A stretch of DNA of 59,758 nt from Agmasoma carcini (nom. nud.) (lineage: Eukaryota > Microsporidia > Thelohaniidae), in NCBI GenBank assembly GCA_029232285.1, contig JAOXFI010000026.1, forward strand, positions 1 to 59,758. Reading direction: 5' to 3'. Position 1 is the stretch's first letter, and each line of letters starts with the position of its first letter. The notes beneath the pieces were generated by a model that ran no database searches, had not been told where the DNA came from, and saw only the letters and a list, made by a program, of their open reading frames with translations. Below are positions 41,063-52,105 of the stretch, piece after piece. The position numbers and the translations under genes were made by a program.

Positions 41063-41587
41063 ATGTCAGCTGAAGGTCCAAGATTATTGAAATTAAAAGA
41101 AATATTCAAGAAGGTCATTCAGCAGGTGCTTAAAGAGGAGGATAGCTTAAAAAACATATCAAACAATCTAACAAAGGACTCTTTTTACAGCGAAACTTCT
41201 GTTAGCTTAAATTCTAATGAAATATCAAAAATCTTTGCAGAACTAAAAAATAGATTAACAGACGTTTTTAAAGAACATTGTCAGAAATTCAACATTACAA
41301 ACAAACTTAACTCCATAGACAAAGATATTTATGAAAATAGGGTAAGTTACAAAGATATTAATGATGCTTCGTATTTAGACGAGATATTTGAAAGTAATAT
41401 AGTTGATCTTAAGGAAGAATTTGTAAATGAAATTGAACAAAAAGTAAAAATATCAAAGGAAAATTGCTTAAATCTTGAAAATGAAATTTCTACTTTAGAA
41501 GCAAAAATAAAAGAATTAAAAAGTGAGAATATAGAATTTGAGAATGAATATCAACATATCAAGCAGGAATTACACGATTTAGAATAA
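41063..41587 (+). CDS. Nnf1-like kinetochore protein (MIND/Mis12 complex candidate)
   Basis: A 174-residue, almost fully helical protein. MSAEGPRLLKLKEIFKKVIQ (residues 1-20) fits the start of Nnf1/PMF1 (PR-x2-L-x2-VF-x-A), and the downstream EHCQKFNITNKLNSIDKDIYENR corresponds to the conserved F-x-[IL]-x4-x3-LN-x-[LI]-D region. The last ~70 residues form a coiled coil (Leu/Ile/Glu heptads). Nnf1 pairs with Mtw1 in linking centromere and microtubule layers. The assignment is from motif and architecture; a generic coiled-coil protein is the alternative. The start is AAAAAATTTTACC-ATG; the longer frame begins only at an alternative codon. Confidence 0.5.
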   Translation: MSAEGPRLLKLKEIFKKVIQQVLKEEDSLKNISNNLTKDSFYSETSVSLNSNEISKIFAELKNRLTDVFKEHCQKFNITNKLNSIDKDIYENRVSYKDINDASYLDEIFESNIVDLKEEFVNEIEQKVKISKENCLNLENEISTLEAKIKELKSENIEFENEYQHIKQELHDLE

Positions 41588-41649
41588 AAATATTTGTATT
41601 TTAAAGAATATTATTATTATTTAGATCAATTAAGGTGTTTATGTGTCGA

Positions 41650-41865
41650 TTTATTTAGAGATGATGTAAATATATGGTTGATCATATAAATATACGTTAG
41701 GAAATGATTATTAGGTCAAAGGGTTGATCTTTATATATGGTTGATCATTTAAATATACGTCTTGAAATGATTATTAGGTCAAAGGGTTAATCTTTATATA
41801 TAGTTGATCATTCAAGTATATTTAGACTATGATTATTAGGTCAAAGGGCTAATTCTTTGATTATA
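41650..41865. repeat. ~63-bp repeat (ATTATTAGGTCAAAGGGTTG)
   Basis: Three units of GGTTGATCATATAAATATAC...ATGATTATTAGGTCAAAGGG downstream of the Nnf1-like gene. AGTCAAAGGGTA-like words also occur in the 12.5-kb island, possibly by chance. Confidence 0.75.
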
Positions 41866-42130
41866 ACAACATTATTCAATAAAAAATGATTATTATAACA
41901 TATTTGTCATACAAAGTTTGAAAATAGATTGAAAATACTAAGTGCAACATAACAAAAAATAAAAGAGGTAATGTTAGTGTTGTATACAGATCATATACTT
42001 ACCACATTTTGGTTACTAAAGCTTTTCTATATGTGATACATTGTAATATAGATTGTATACTTTTTGAATATTTATGAACAAAGTCAATTAAGATAGTCAG
42101 ATACTTCCCTCTTGAAGGAGACCACTCTCG

Positions 42131-42200
42131 TATAAAGAATTTGAGCTTGAGTGTAATAACAGGGGCACTGTTATTACCCTCAAACCGAAATTTCTTTATA
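42131..42200. other. 70-nt palindrome (hairpin)
   Basis: GTAATAACAG (42153-42162) pairs perfectly with CTGTTATTAC (42168-42177) around GGGCA. The stem extends by TTGAG/CTCAA and by TATAAAGAATTT/AAATTTCTTTATA at the outer ends. It looks like two R1 cores in head-to-head orientation (GGGC[AT]..TG.TATTAC). Confidence 0.6.
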
Positions 42201-42539
42201 TTGACCAGATTTTGTTGTAATCAATACCGTTCTTGAAAATTGATAATGTTGTCCTAAAATATCATTCTATACTTTTCATACAATGTTTTGCATATAAAAA
42301 CATTAAAAATAAATTAAGATTATTTTTGAAAATAAATTTTTAGAATTTTTATATATTTCTTCATTAATGGATAAACATGCATTTAAAGATCAAATAATTT
42401 TTAGGTACAAGAATTTAGACCAACTTATCAATATCGTGTCAGATATACGTAGTAAGTATCAAAATAATGACATAGTGAACAGAAAATACTATTCAGGTCA
42501 TTATCAGATAGCAACAATTCCCAAAAATGTTATATAATT

Positions 42540-43370
42540 GATTTAATAAAGAAAATTATCTCAATATGTAAAAGTTTAAAGGATGTATAGCTGTTCACTA
42601 GCCCTATTGAGTAGAAAACGTTTTAGACAGATTAAATGCTTACAAAGAGATGAATATATTAATAATAACATCTGTGATAAAAAATATAGTCAAATGAATC
42701 AATGTTTGTAAACAACAGAGCATCTATATTGCTTAATCATAATCATTTTATGGTTTGAATCTTTCAGATCAAATATTGTTGGAAAGCTAGTTCTAGTGAC
42801 ATGTTGAATTTATAAATATCAATACATCGTATAAGAGCTAAACCAGGATATAATGAATCAAACAACAGAAAATAATGTTATTTTATTGAATTCTTTATAA
42901 GATTTTAACTATAAATAAAATATAAAAAATTACCCAACCAATTCTAAGATTTACAATTTGAAGGGCATTCTGACTTGAGAAACAAAACAGTTAAACCAAA
43001 GTCTTTTATGTATTCAGGCTTATGTGACTCTTAACCTTGCAAGTTGCGATGATATGTTTGTATATTGGTTGAAAACATTGATAGTTCTGTGAAAAATTGA
43101 AAATGGGTTGATTTATTTTACCAAGGAAACGATCCTAAGCACAACTCGAATCATATAACAACATAATCAACTGATTTTAACCTAATCGGGCATATTGTGG
43201 TCAAAAATTACAAAATTTAAATAGTAAAAAACACTGATAAATTATTAAAGGTAATTAAAAGTTGTTAAAAACTGGTAAGAAGCATGAAATCAACTTGTTT
43301 TGATTGTATAGAGACAAGGGTTGGGCATATTGAATATATATAAAGACAATTTTTAATAATTTATATAAGT
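42540..43370. other. Gene-free relic DNA
   Basis: Short coding-like bits broken by stops. Probably the flank or 3' half of the decayed R2 element, but similarity to 4.9-5.4 kb is weak here. Confidence 0.35.
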
Positions 43371-44100
43371 TTTTGTCATTCCTGTTCTTTTTTGGAATCA
43401 GAAACTAAAATTTTAATTTAATTAAAAAATCGAATCCTCCTCTAATAATACTGTCTTTTGCCATCATTTCTACCAGAAAAACTTCTGTTCTATTATATTG
43501 TAAATATTCTCTTGATTTTATACGTGTATTATTGACTTTTGCCAATATGAATCAATTTTTTGAATATGAGTGGAGGTTAAAGGATCAATAAAGTTAACAC
43601 TGTGATAAAATAATCAAGTCAAGAAGAGAGTATATTATAAAAATGGATCACTATACCCTCTCTATAGACGCGTCTGATAATTTGTAATAAGATCAATGTG
43701 TAATTTGGCAGGTATCAACAATATTGAATACCTTTACACATTATTCTGATATCTATCCTTATGGTTTTTTCTCTTGTGTCTGAATCAAGTTTTATTAACC
43801 TGACAAATAACACACCGTTCCTCTCAACATCATAAGTTGTGCATCAAAATAATCCATACATCTTGAATTTAACTTTTCATACATTTTAATTATTTTTTAA
43901 CATAATAACTAATGATCAATCGAAAAGAGTTTTTAAAAATTAGTCTGGGGTTTATAAAAACGTTTTCTTATATACATTTTGTATAATTTGATAGATGGGA
44001 CAAAATAGGTTGAACATAAATAGTTCCTCTTTAATACATCAAGCCTTGTAGAAATGTTATTAATTCATCATTACTATTTAAAAATGGTCCAATATTTGTT
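43370..44100 (-). mobile_element. R2: inverted decayed copy
   Basis: The reverse complement aligns with 4090-4860 through many shared words: AATAGTAATGATGAATTAAT, TATTAAAGAGGAACTATTTATG, CAAATTATACAA, TTATTTTGATGC, GATGTTGAGAG, CAGGTTAAT/CAGGTTGAT and CACAAGAGAAAAA. Both copies are pseudogenic. Confidence 0.6.
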
Positions 44101-44224
44101 AAAAATAACTAAGTGATATATTATTAAAGAAATTTTGTTAAAATGCTATTCTTGTCTCAATTTCAATATTTAAAAATTAATGTTAATTCTAAATCTAACC
44201 CATATTCATTTAAAAATATTGAAA

Positions 44225-44370
44225 ATAATAAATTTATAAATATTTAGAATATTGAATATGATATATTTATAAATATTGAATAAATTTATAAATATTGAAT
44301 ATAATAAATTTATAAATATTTAGAATATTGAATATGATATATTTATAAATATTGAATAAATTTATAAATA
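44225..44370. repeat. AT repeat (TTTATAAATATTGAATA)
   Basis: Two ~80-bp units of AATATTTAGAATATTGAATA..., themselves made of TTATAAATATTGAATA words. Confidence 0.75.
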
Positions 44371-44371
44371 T

Positions 44372-44695
44372 TTAATAATTTAATGCAGCTTTAATATCGT
44401 AAATTTTACAAGTTAAAGATTTTAACAACAAACCGTAGATACTAATGAAAATCAAAAGATATAATATTAGTAGCATCAGCCAAAAGAATATATTATGTGT
44501 TCTTCTGCACCTGTAACATATAATTATACTCGTTAATATTGATACAATTATTACAACAACAAAATAAAGAAACATAAGATTAATTTCGGTAGGACCATAA
44601 AAATTGCCTCTACACAGATAAAGATAAAACTTTTCAATATATTTTTGATGTTTCATATGAAATATTCCTCTTTGCCTAATATTTAAAATTTGCAT
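44372..44695 (-). CDS. Small two-helix membrane protein, 107 aa (distant array member?)
   Basis: A hydrophilic N-terminus (~40 residues) is followed by two long hydrophobic helices (LMFLYFVVVIIVSILTSIII and FFWLMLLILYLLIFISIYGLL) separated by a basic turn CRRTHN. This layout matches the tandem family at 50.5-54.1 kb (polar N-terminus, helix, GR-basic loop, helix, short tail), but the sequence identity is low. The ATG follows TTTCACCCC. No known domain. Confidence 0.5.
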   Translation of the reverse strand: MQILNIRQRGIFHMKHQKYIEKFYLYLCRGNFYGPTEINLMFLYFVVVIIVSILTSIIICYRCRRTHNIFFWLMLLILYLLIFISIYGLLLKSLTCKIYDIKAALNY

Positions 44696-44699
44696 GGGG

Positions 44700-45500
44700 T
44701 GAAATTAAATAAAATATATATTTGACATAAATCATATTTTTTATTTTCAAAAGTCTAAAATTAAATTGAAAAAATAATTCATTATTCAGGCTTTGAACTA
44801 TAAATATAATCATTAATAAATTGAGATGAAATTATTCAATTATTCAATTATTTAATTATTTAATTGAACTGAGATGAAAATATTACATATTAATCAATAA
44901 TTTGATACTATAATTTAATAGACTCAAATCTTTCATTTTTTCTCATTGATAAGGGTCTACAAATAAGTTAAACCATTATTTTAACATATGTGAATATCTT
45001 TTTAAATAATATGATATAAAATTAAAATTTGAATATAAATATTCCTCCATAAGTACTATAACAAATAGTTAAAACATTATATTAAAGAAATTGAATTGCC
45101 AACATATGGCTAAAATTCGTATGTCAATAAAATATGATGTCAAACTAAAAAATTATTGAATTTTTTTTTCTCTCGATGAAAAATGAAATGATTGATACTA
45201 TAAGTATAATTAAAATATGGTTCAGGTGTATTATATAGGATTTTGGAAGAAATTTGGACTTTTATGGATATTGAAATTATTTGAATAAATTAAATTTCTG
45301 ATCGTAATAAGCAGAATATTACATATTTTGTATATTTAACTTGTTTTTTGCTTGTGATCAAATATCCTCGATTCATTTGGTATGCATGCCCGGATTATGT
45401 GTATCTACGAAAATATAAGAATAAAATCACTACAATACTAGTTAAAAAGTAAAATAAAAACAGTTTTTTAATTCCTTATATTGATCTATCATAATTATTG
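44700..45500. other. Gene-free AT-rich DNA
   Basis: Short TTATTCAATTATTTAATTAT-type runs near 44835. No gene seen. Confidence 0.35.
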
Positions 45501-45835
45501 TGGTATCTTATATAATTACATTAACTATTTATGTATTTCTATTTTCATGGTATATTAAAAAAAATTATTATATTTGAGGTTATCTTATATAATTACATTA
45601 ACTATTTATGCATTTCAATTTTTAACTATTTTCATGATATATTAATTTTTTTATTATATTTGAGGTTATCTTATATAATTACATTAACCATTTATGCATT
45701 TCAATTTTTAACTATTTTCATGATATATTAATTTTTTATTATATTTGAGGTTATCTTATATAATTACATTAACCATTTATGTATGTCTATTTTCATGATA
45801 TATTAATTTTTTATTATATTTGAGGTTAAAACATA
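45500..45835. repeat. ~77-86-bp tandem repeat, four units
   Basis: ATCTTATATAATTACATTAAC begins at 45505, 45582, 45668 and 45752; each unit continues with TTTATG[TC]AT and TTATTATATTTGAGGTT. The small open frame here is repeat translation. Confidence 0.9.
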
Positions 45836-46009
45836 CTTTCATAAGAAAATACACCATTATATACCTAAATAACCTCAAACCATTCCTTTATTAAGTTTTA
45901 AATAATAATTTTTGTATTGTATCAAATCTTATTTTTGGTTGTAATGTAAAATTTTAGACGAAAAAGGGTGTATAATAATTATGAATTTATTTAATCTACA
46001 TTTCTTCTA

Positions 46010-46560
46010 GCGATTGTAAAATCACTTTTATCAAGCTACTATAAAAACACACACTAAACAAAAGAGGCAGAAATCCCGTTCGCTTATTTCTCGTTTTTTC
46101 TACAAACAGTCTATAATATCAGTTATTGCTTATGAAAAGCCGAACCAGCAAGTAAAAACACCCAAACTCAGTAAAATCAATCATAAAAAATTTCAAAGAA
46201 GGGACGGAAGCATATAGATAACACAACTATACGCAAAAGCGCTTTAGTAACAATAGATAAGTTCGTCAGGTTATTTTGAAAAGGTTTCAGCAAGACTTTA
46301 AAGATACCAAATTATAGGGTGCGGTTGCAGATGGGCTTAGTGCTATTACGTACATCCTAAATTATATCTTTAAGAAGTGTCTGTCACTCGACCGCAAACT
46401 GGTTTTCCAGAGTGAACAAGATATTCCATATCCATTTGGGCTTGCTTTAACCCCTGGCAGGACCCAACCTGTTATAGTACAATTAGCTGTCGCTTTTAAC
46501 AACGTTACCACTCTGCACTACGTGGAGGTCTGGACTCTTTTCAGAGCAAAAAAGGGTGTG
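46010..46560 (+). repeat. R1 dispersed repeat, longest copy
   Basis: The fullest R1 copy: a 5' part with ACCAGCAAGTAAAAACACCC and AAAGAAGGGACGG, core TTAGTGCTATTACGTACATCC (46340 on), middle CTTTAAGAAGTGTCTGTC and 3' part CTGTTATAGTACAATTAGCT, GTTACCACTCTGC. It is about 0.5 kb, non-coding and higher in GC than its flanks. Insertion boundaries are not clear. Confidence 0.65.
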
Positions 46561-47900
46561 TTAAAAAATATTTAAGCATAGATATTTGTTTCAAAACATA
46601 GAAACACCCTTTAAAAATCTTAAAAAATGTAAAACATATACAAAAACCATAAAACTTGCTATAGGAATTTAAATATGAGAAAAAAAGTTGTTTTTTACTG
46701 CACAACCTTATATTGTTTTCAAAAAAGCTAATTTAAAACTTGTAATTTTGGTTTATTTCGTATTAGAAATTGATTTGAAAAGAATTTAATTGTTTCTCGA
46801 AGTTGATAAAAAACTTTAAGTTATAAAAAACCCAATTTTAAGAAAAATTAAGATTTAGAAGATTACACCATAGAATTAAATTACAATTGAAAAGAGAAAT
46901 AAAGACGGTACTTAATTAAAATTACGATAGAAGATGTTAAAGAAAGCCTTCTTGTCTTTACTAGCTAAAACAATTTTTGATAATTTTGTAAATATATTTG
47001 AATTTCTTTTTTTATTTGAGATACATCTTCTCTTAATAGTATAATCATTGTTCAAACTTTGATTTCATTATTTTCTTTTCTCATAGAAGACTTGAGATGA
47101 GCCCAAAAGTCTTTTATATTATTAGTGTGTTGTTAAATTCTATGCAGTAACAAATATAATAATGATATGGTTTGTTGAGTTGCCGATATTTAAAAGTTCA
47201 ATATTATTTATTAAAATTTCTTTTAGATCGCAAATATATTGTAATTTTTATACCCAAAGGAGTTGTGTCTGTCCGACAAAGTCAATAAGACTAATATATA
47301 TATCAATGATAGGCCTAATATCATTTTGATATATTTTCAGCTTATTTTTCATTATCAATTAATTAAAAAATGCTTTGAGGGGGTGTGTTAACTACAAGAG
47401 AAAATTCATTGATTATTTGAACCCATTAAATGACACATAAAATTTTGAATATCACTAAGACTTAGTAAAAAAATTTAAGAGAAAATGTCTTATATAAAAT
47501 CAGAAAGTATTTGGTACTGTTCTGAAATTTCAAGAAAATTGTGATCAAATTTTTTAAAATTCTAAAGAGCCTAAAAATATGGTAGATAGAATCTTATTAA
47601 TAACAACTTAAAGCATAATTTTTAATATTTATTGAGCAAGAGACTATATTAGAACAAAATACTGATGCAACATACGAGTCTTCGTGGATTCTTAATATTG
47701 TTTCAAAGGAGTGATAAAATAGTTTAAAATTAATAAATTTGTGTTATTTTATGAGCCAATGTTACTTGTCCAACTATTTATCTTATAGAAATATATTAAT
47801 TTTAAATATACTAACGCTTTACATTATTAATATGTAAAAGTTTTATACAGTTTTAAATATATTTTTTATACAAATTTTATAACTTGTAAGAATACAACAA
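46560..47900. other. Gene-free relic DNA
   Basis: Coding-like composition broken by stops; nothing matched to a family. Confidence 0.3.
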
Positions 47901-47929
47901 TTTGTTTTTCATTAACATATAAAATCTTG

Positions 47930-49370
47930 ATGAGATTGAAAGGTCTTTTATTATCAAGAATTTTAATATTTGGGTTTATGGCTTGAGTATGTGCACCTTT
48001 CAAACAGTCTAAATAATTTATTTTTGTAATCTTTTAATTTATTTATATCACATAAAAATACATCATTAGAATCTCTTAGGAAAGTAAGCCAATGTAAAAT
48101 CCAAATGTGATTGAATTATACATAAAGTATTTTATTTTTAAATCAAGCTAAGGTCTTTCCATTGATTGTGTAGTAAGCCAATGTAAAATCCAAATATGAT
48201 TGAATTATACATAAAGTATTTTATTTTTAAATCAAGCTAAAATCTTTCCATTAACTGGTATGAGCCCGTTAACGGGTTTACGTTATTTATCTGTTAATGT
48301 GAAAGATTCAAATTTGAATATGCACGCTAATCATGAGAGTTAATCACAGAACATACTCCAACCTCTCTATTTAAAGAAATTAATGTTGGTCTAACCCTTT
48401 TCTCCACATAGAAATATCTGCAATTCTTTGTATTTAATCAATCCAAAAACCCACAGTCCATCAACTTTATTAAATTGTTTTTTTGTGCCTCGTAAATTTC
48501 GATTCATTCATTTGAATAAGCTCTTCTACCGTTCCAACCACTTGCAGATTGTTGATAGGCTTATACCTGTAGGATTTGCTGTTTAAAATGCTAATTCTAA
48601 AATTCCACATATTGTAGGCTTAGTATTAAACCTTTCATTCAATTTTTAGAAAAATAATGTTTTTTAGAAGAGAAAGTCTGGAATGATCTGTTTTTTACAT
48701 CTCAGTTCCAAAGTACCTTCTATCTTCCGTTCTTCCTTTTCACTTTCCACATTTCACCATCACAGTTATAATATGCGATGCCTTTATCAGTATTTTGGTG
48801 CAAAAAATGAAACAGCATTATCTTAGATAATAATTCTATAAAATTAATCAATATATATTATAAAGTTGTTTTTTATAAATACATTTTACAAATCAAAACA
48901 GTACCGTTTGAATAATCTCGCTGTTCATTAGAAAATATAACTATACTATCCTCCACCTCTGTTTAGATGATTGGTATTAAAATTGTATTATCTCTTTTCA
49001 ACATAAAATACCTGCAATCATATCCTTTCATAACCCAAAATTTCTTCAAATTTAGATTTATCAATTTGAATAGGGTACTCAACCGTTTTGAACATCTATA
49101 TCAGCAGTCTACTGATACTATTTCAGAACAAAACATCTTAATACAGATAGTATCACAACAATGGCTAGTCAACTTGTGCACTATCCTATTGTAAAAAAGA
49201 ATACCAATGTTTCTTCAATTATATTTTCAAATTTTAATACTTTATTTAGTAAATCAATTAAACAAAGGGTTTGATAGCTCCTGTTTGTGCACCTTTTGAA
49301 TTGTTTAAAACACAACCACAGCACTGATAATTCTTTGTTAGTTAGTTTCATCAAATAAATTGTATTCAAT
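47930..49370 (-). pseudogene. Merlin/IS1016-type transposase relics (mosaic of fragments)
   Basis: On the minus strand three sets of transposase-like fragments occur, all broken. Near 49045: IQIDKSKF, then LQVFYVEKRDNTILIPII. Near 48520: IQMNESKF, then VDGLWVFGLIKYKELQIFLC. Near 47990 and 49290: DCLKGAHTQAI and NCSKGAQTGAI. In Merlin/ISXO2-like DDE transposases the order is IDESKF...WVFGGIER..FLVPVEDR..TL..II...GAHTQ-IE, so these look like the first catalytic block and the final block. Partial copies seem joined or nested. An 89-bp duplication (GTAAGCCAATGTAAAATCC at 48084 and 48173) lies inside. Confidence 0.5.
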
Positions 49371-49739
49371 TATTTATCTCATCATTTATTGTAAAATTAT
49401 TTAGCTAACATTTAAGTAGATGATATAAAGGTTGAATAAACAAACAAATAACTTAAAATTAAAGTATGTGGAACTTATTCTCTTTATTTACTCCTTGATC
49501 AGACATAGATTGATTCAATTTGAAAGTTTATATAGTTATTGATCATCTTAGACCTGTCTGTAATATTCCTAATCATCTCAGATGTGCACAACTAAATATG
49601 ATAAAGGGAATATTGATATTTTAATTAAATATTTCCTGTTTAGAAGTCAAAAAACCATTTGAATTGTTTCAATTTTCCTTAAATAATTTTTAGATAATAC
49701 AAATATTTATTAATATATCATAATATTGTATAGAAAATG

Positions 49740-50110
49740 ATGTTTGTAGTATAATATTCTACAAATAAACCAGATTTTATAGTAATAACGTTATAAACAA
49801 TAGTTAATCGACTATATAACCATTGTTCTACAAACAAATCAGACCTTATAGTAATAACGTTATAAACAACAGTTAATCAGCTATATAACCATTGTTCATG
49901 TTGTTAAGAACAGAAAAGGATCAACATTTCAAAGACATAAGGTAAGATATACCTAATAACACCAAACTTAGCTACAATACAATATATTTGAGTATTACTA
50001 TATAAGATAGCATAACAAGCAAGCTTTTCTACTACCTTTTTACCAAAACAAAATATTCATTGATTTTTAATATTTTTGTTTGATTTAACTTTGCATCTTT
50101 CATAGGTTGA
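49740..50110 (-). repeat. R1 dispersed repeat, minus orientation, with 69-bp duplication
   Basis: AATAACACCAAACTTAGCTA near 49955 is the reverse of the R1 core with its TAGCT-flank. Upstream, TAATAACGTTATAAACAA-AGTTAATC occurs twice (49787 and 49856) as a 69-bp tandem duplication. Confidence 0.5.
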
Positions 50111-50519
50111 TTAATAGTTAAAATTATTTGTAAAAAACTTGAAAATGAGTAGAAAGGTTAACAATCAATACTATTTTGGGTGAGAAAGTATATTAAATAA
50201 ATAAACCTTTTATTATATACACATATAGTGAAATTTAGGCTAATCATAATCTTTGAATTATACTATTTTATTAAAAAATAAAACAAATTTATATTATTGA
50301 ATTTTTGTATATCATTTATTGATATAAAATTATTTTGGTGGTGTTTGATTTGAAATTTGATAATTTTTTAGATAATACAAATCAAAACAGCACCAATTTA
50401 TTCAAAACATCTTTTCCCGTGTATAAACTTGTAATCCACAGCTTAAATTATAATAAAAACAATAAAAATTATATAAAAATATGACAATAAAATTGTTATA
50501 TTTAAAAGAAATTGATATT

Positions 50520-50813
50520 TTATTTATATAAATATTGGAGAGCCAAAATATGACATATATTGTACATCATCAATCTATATAAGGAATAACTCATAAATAT
50601 TAAAGAGAAACATAAAAGAAACTTGCTTGCCCAATGTTGCCTACCCCTATATATATCCCACAAGCTATAAATTAAGATAAAGAGTAATAAAACATTTAAA
50701 GTTATATTTAAATATATCATTGCATTGTATGTACTATCTGATAATATCACATCTGGACAACCTAGTGATTGCATTCCCTTTTGAAATCTGGTAAATAATT
50801 CTTCTTTTATCAT
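50520..50813 (-). CDS. Array protein 1: small two-helix membrane protein, 97 aa
   Basis: First member (lowest coordinate) of a tandem family. N-terminus MIKEELFTRFQKGMQSLGC, then PDVILSDSTYNAMI, a long hydrophobic helix (~residues 30-48), a GR-containing polar turn (YRGRQHW), a second helix (~60-80) and a short tail ending LYK. Compared with the other members its C-terminal half has diverged most. Upstream, AACCATACATTAA-ATG keeps the AACCAT signal of other copies but the first ATG is now ATA, so translation should start at the second ATG. Function unknown. Confidence 0.65.
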   Translation of the reverse strand: MIKEELFTRFQKGMQSLGCPDVILSDSTYNAMIYLNITLNVLLLFILIYSLWDIYRGRQHWASKFLLCFSLIFMSYSLYRLMMYNICHILALQYLYK

Positions 50814-50929
50814 TTAATGTATGGTTAAAAAAAATTTTGTAATTTTGTAATTTAATCAACAAGTGGAATATAAATAAATTATCATAAAGAAGTTCAGACT
50901 TATATGTAGTACAGAGTGATAACAAAGGA

Positions 50930-51135
50930 TAATTGACTATATTAGATCATGGCAGTGGTTAACACATATAAATATAACTAATAATAGATAGATAGACATT
51001 GTTTGTGGCAGTAATAGCACTAAACCAGCTACAATATAGTATGGTGTCATTAAAGTCTTATTGTCATCATAACAATCAAGTTATTTGTGTATAATCATTA
51101 TATACGCTATCCATTTTTTCTATATTGACTGATAA
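50930..51135 (-). repeat. R1 dispersed repeat, minus orientation
   Basis: GCAGTAATAGCACTAAACCAG near 51008, then CTACAATATAGTATGGTGTC and ATAACAATCAAG. It sits between array genes 1 and 2. Confidence 0.6.
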
Positions 51136-51195
51136 TAAAATATTATATAAAAATTATTATAAAAAATTAATACTATTATTATAAAAAATTATATT

Positions 51196-51498
51196 TTATT
51201 TATATAAATCCTCTGGAATCAAAATACAATATTCTTTGAGACTTAGTAAATAATCTAGAAAAAAAATCATAGATATGTTAGAAAAATATATAAAAAAGCA
51301 ATCCAACCAACCAGGCCTACCCTTAAATACAGTCAACCAACTATAAACTAAGATAAAGAGTAATAAAGCAATTATAATTTTAGTTAGAATTATCATAGTG
51401 TTATATGTACTATCTGATATTATCACATCAATACAATTATATAATTTCATATTCTTTTGAAAATTGGCAATATTTCTAATTAATTCTTCATTGTTCAT
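51196..51498 (-). CDS. Array protein 2: small two-helix membrane protein, 100 aa
   Basis: MNNEELIRNIANFQKNMKL, then YNCIDVIISDSTYNTMI, helix 1 (~30-50), KGRPGWLD turn, helix 2 (~62-80) and the conserved tail ILIPEDLYK. As in copy 1, the AACCATACATCAA-ATG context shows the upstream ATG of copies 3 and 4 changed to ATA. The hydrophilic N-terminus with invariant Cys and SDSTY, plus the IPEDLYK tail, define the family. Confidence 0.7.
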   Translation of the reverse strand: MNNEELIRNIANFQKNMKLYNCIDVIISDSTYNTMIILTKIIIALLLFILVYSWLTVFKGRPGWLDCFFIYFSNISMIFFLDYLLSLKEYCILIPEDLYK

Positions 51499-51589
51499 TT
51501 GATGTATGGTTAAAAAATTTGTTAAATATTTTTTAGATGATCAATAAAAATATTAATAAAATTTTTGTTAGTTCTGAGATGCATCAAAA

Positions 51590-52030
51590 CCCCACATAAT
51601 AACATTAGAAACAATAACTAATTGTACTATTTATACAATATACTTTCTCAAGCAAAAGTATAAAATATTAACAGCACAAGTAGTATTAATTGGAAGCCTC
51701 TCCGCTAATCTTCAACAAAGAATCTTAAAGTGGCAGGTCAACCTATAAAAACTAATAAAATATAGAAGAAACGAAAAAGGATATTAATGACCATACATTA
51801 TTCGTGTTTCGGTAAAAGACAGCAGAAAAAATTGATTGTAATTTTTTCTTAAATAATCTTAGATGATCAAATTAAAGACGCAATATTATTATGTTGTATG
51901 TTTATAATAGGTTTAGTGTTATTAAGAACACCACCCAGTTTATATTATTAAGATCTAAAATGTAGCCCTTCCATGCCAATGAAGAAGGGGTGTCTACCTA
52001 TTTATTGCTAGTTAAGTGAACAACGTTATA
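51590..52030 (+). repeat. R1 dispersed repeat, plus orientation
   Basis: AGGTTTAGTGTTATTAAGAAC near 51910, CCCTTCCATGCCAATGAAG and GGTGTCTACCTATTTATTG, collinear with the copy at 38.6 kb. 51590-51720 may belong to another R1 fragment. Confidence 0.55.
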
Positions 52031-52105
52031 ATTCAATTAAATGTTACACGTAAATTTCTATACTCTTTACAAATAATAAAACAATGAAAGTAAAAAATTA
52101 ATATT

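Noticed and set aside
42367..42537. 56-codon plus-strand frame MDKHAFKDQIIFRYKNLDQL...
   Set aside because: Weak start context and location in relic DNA; may be a decayed gene start, but there is no second line of support.
45531..45731. 66-codon plus-strand frame
   Set aside because: Translation of the ~77-86-bp tandem repeat.
48967..49194. 75-codon plus-strand frame
   Set aside because: Antisense to the Merlin-type transposase relic, which explains the open stretch.
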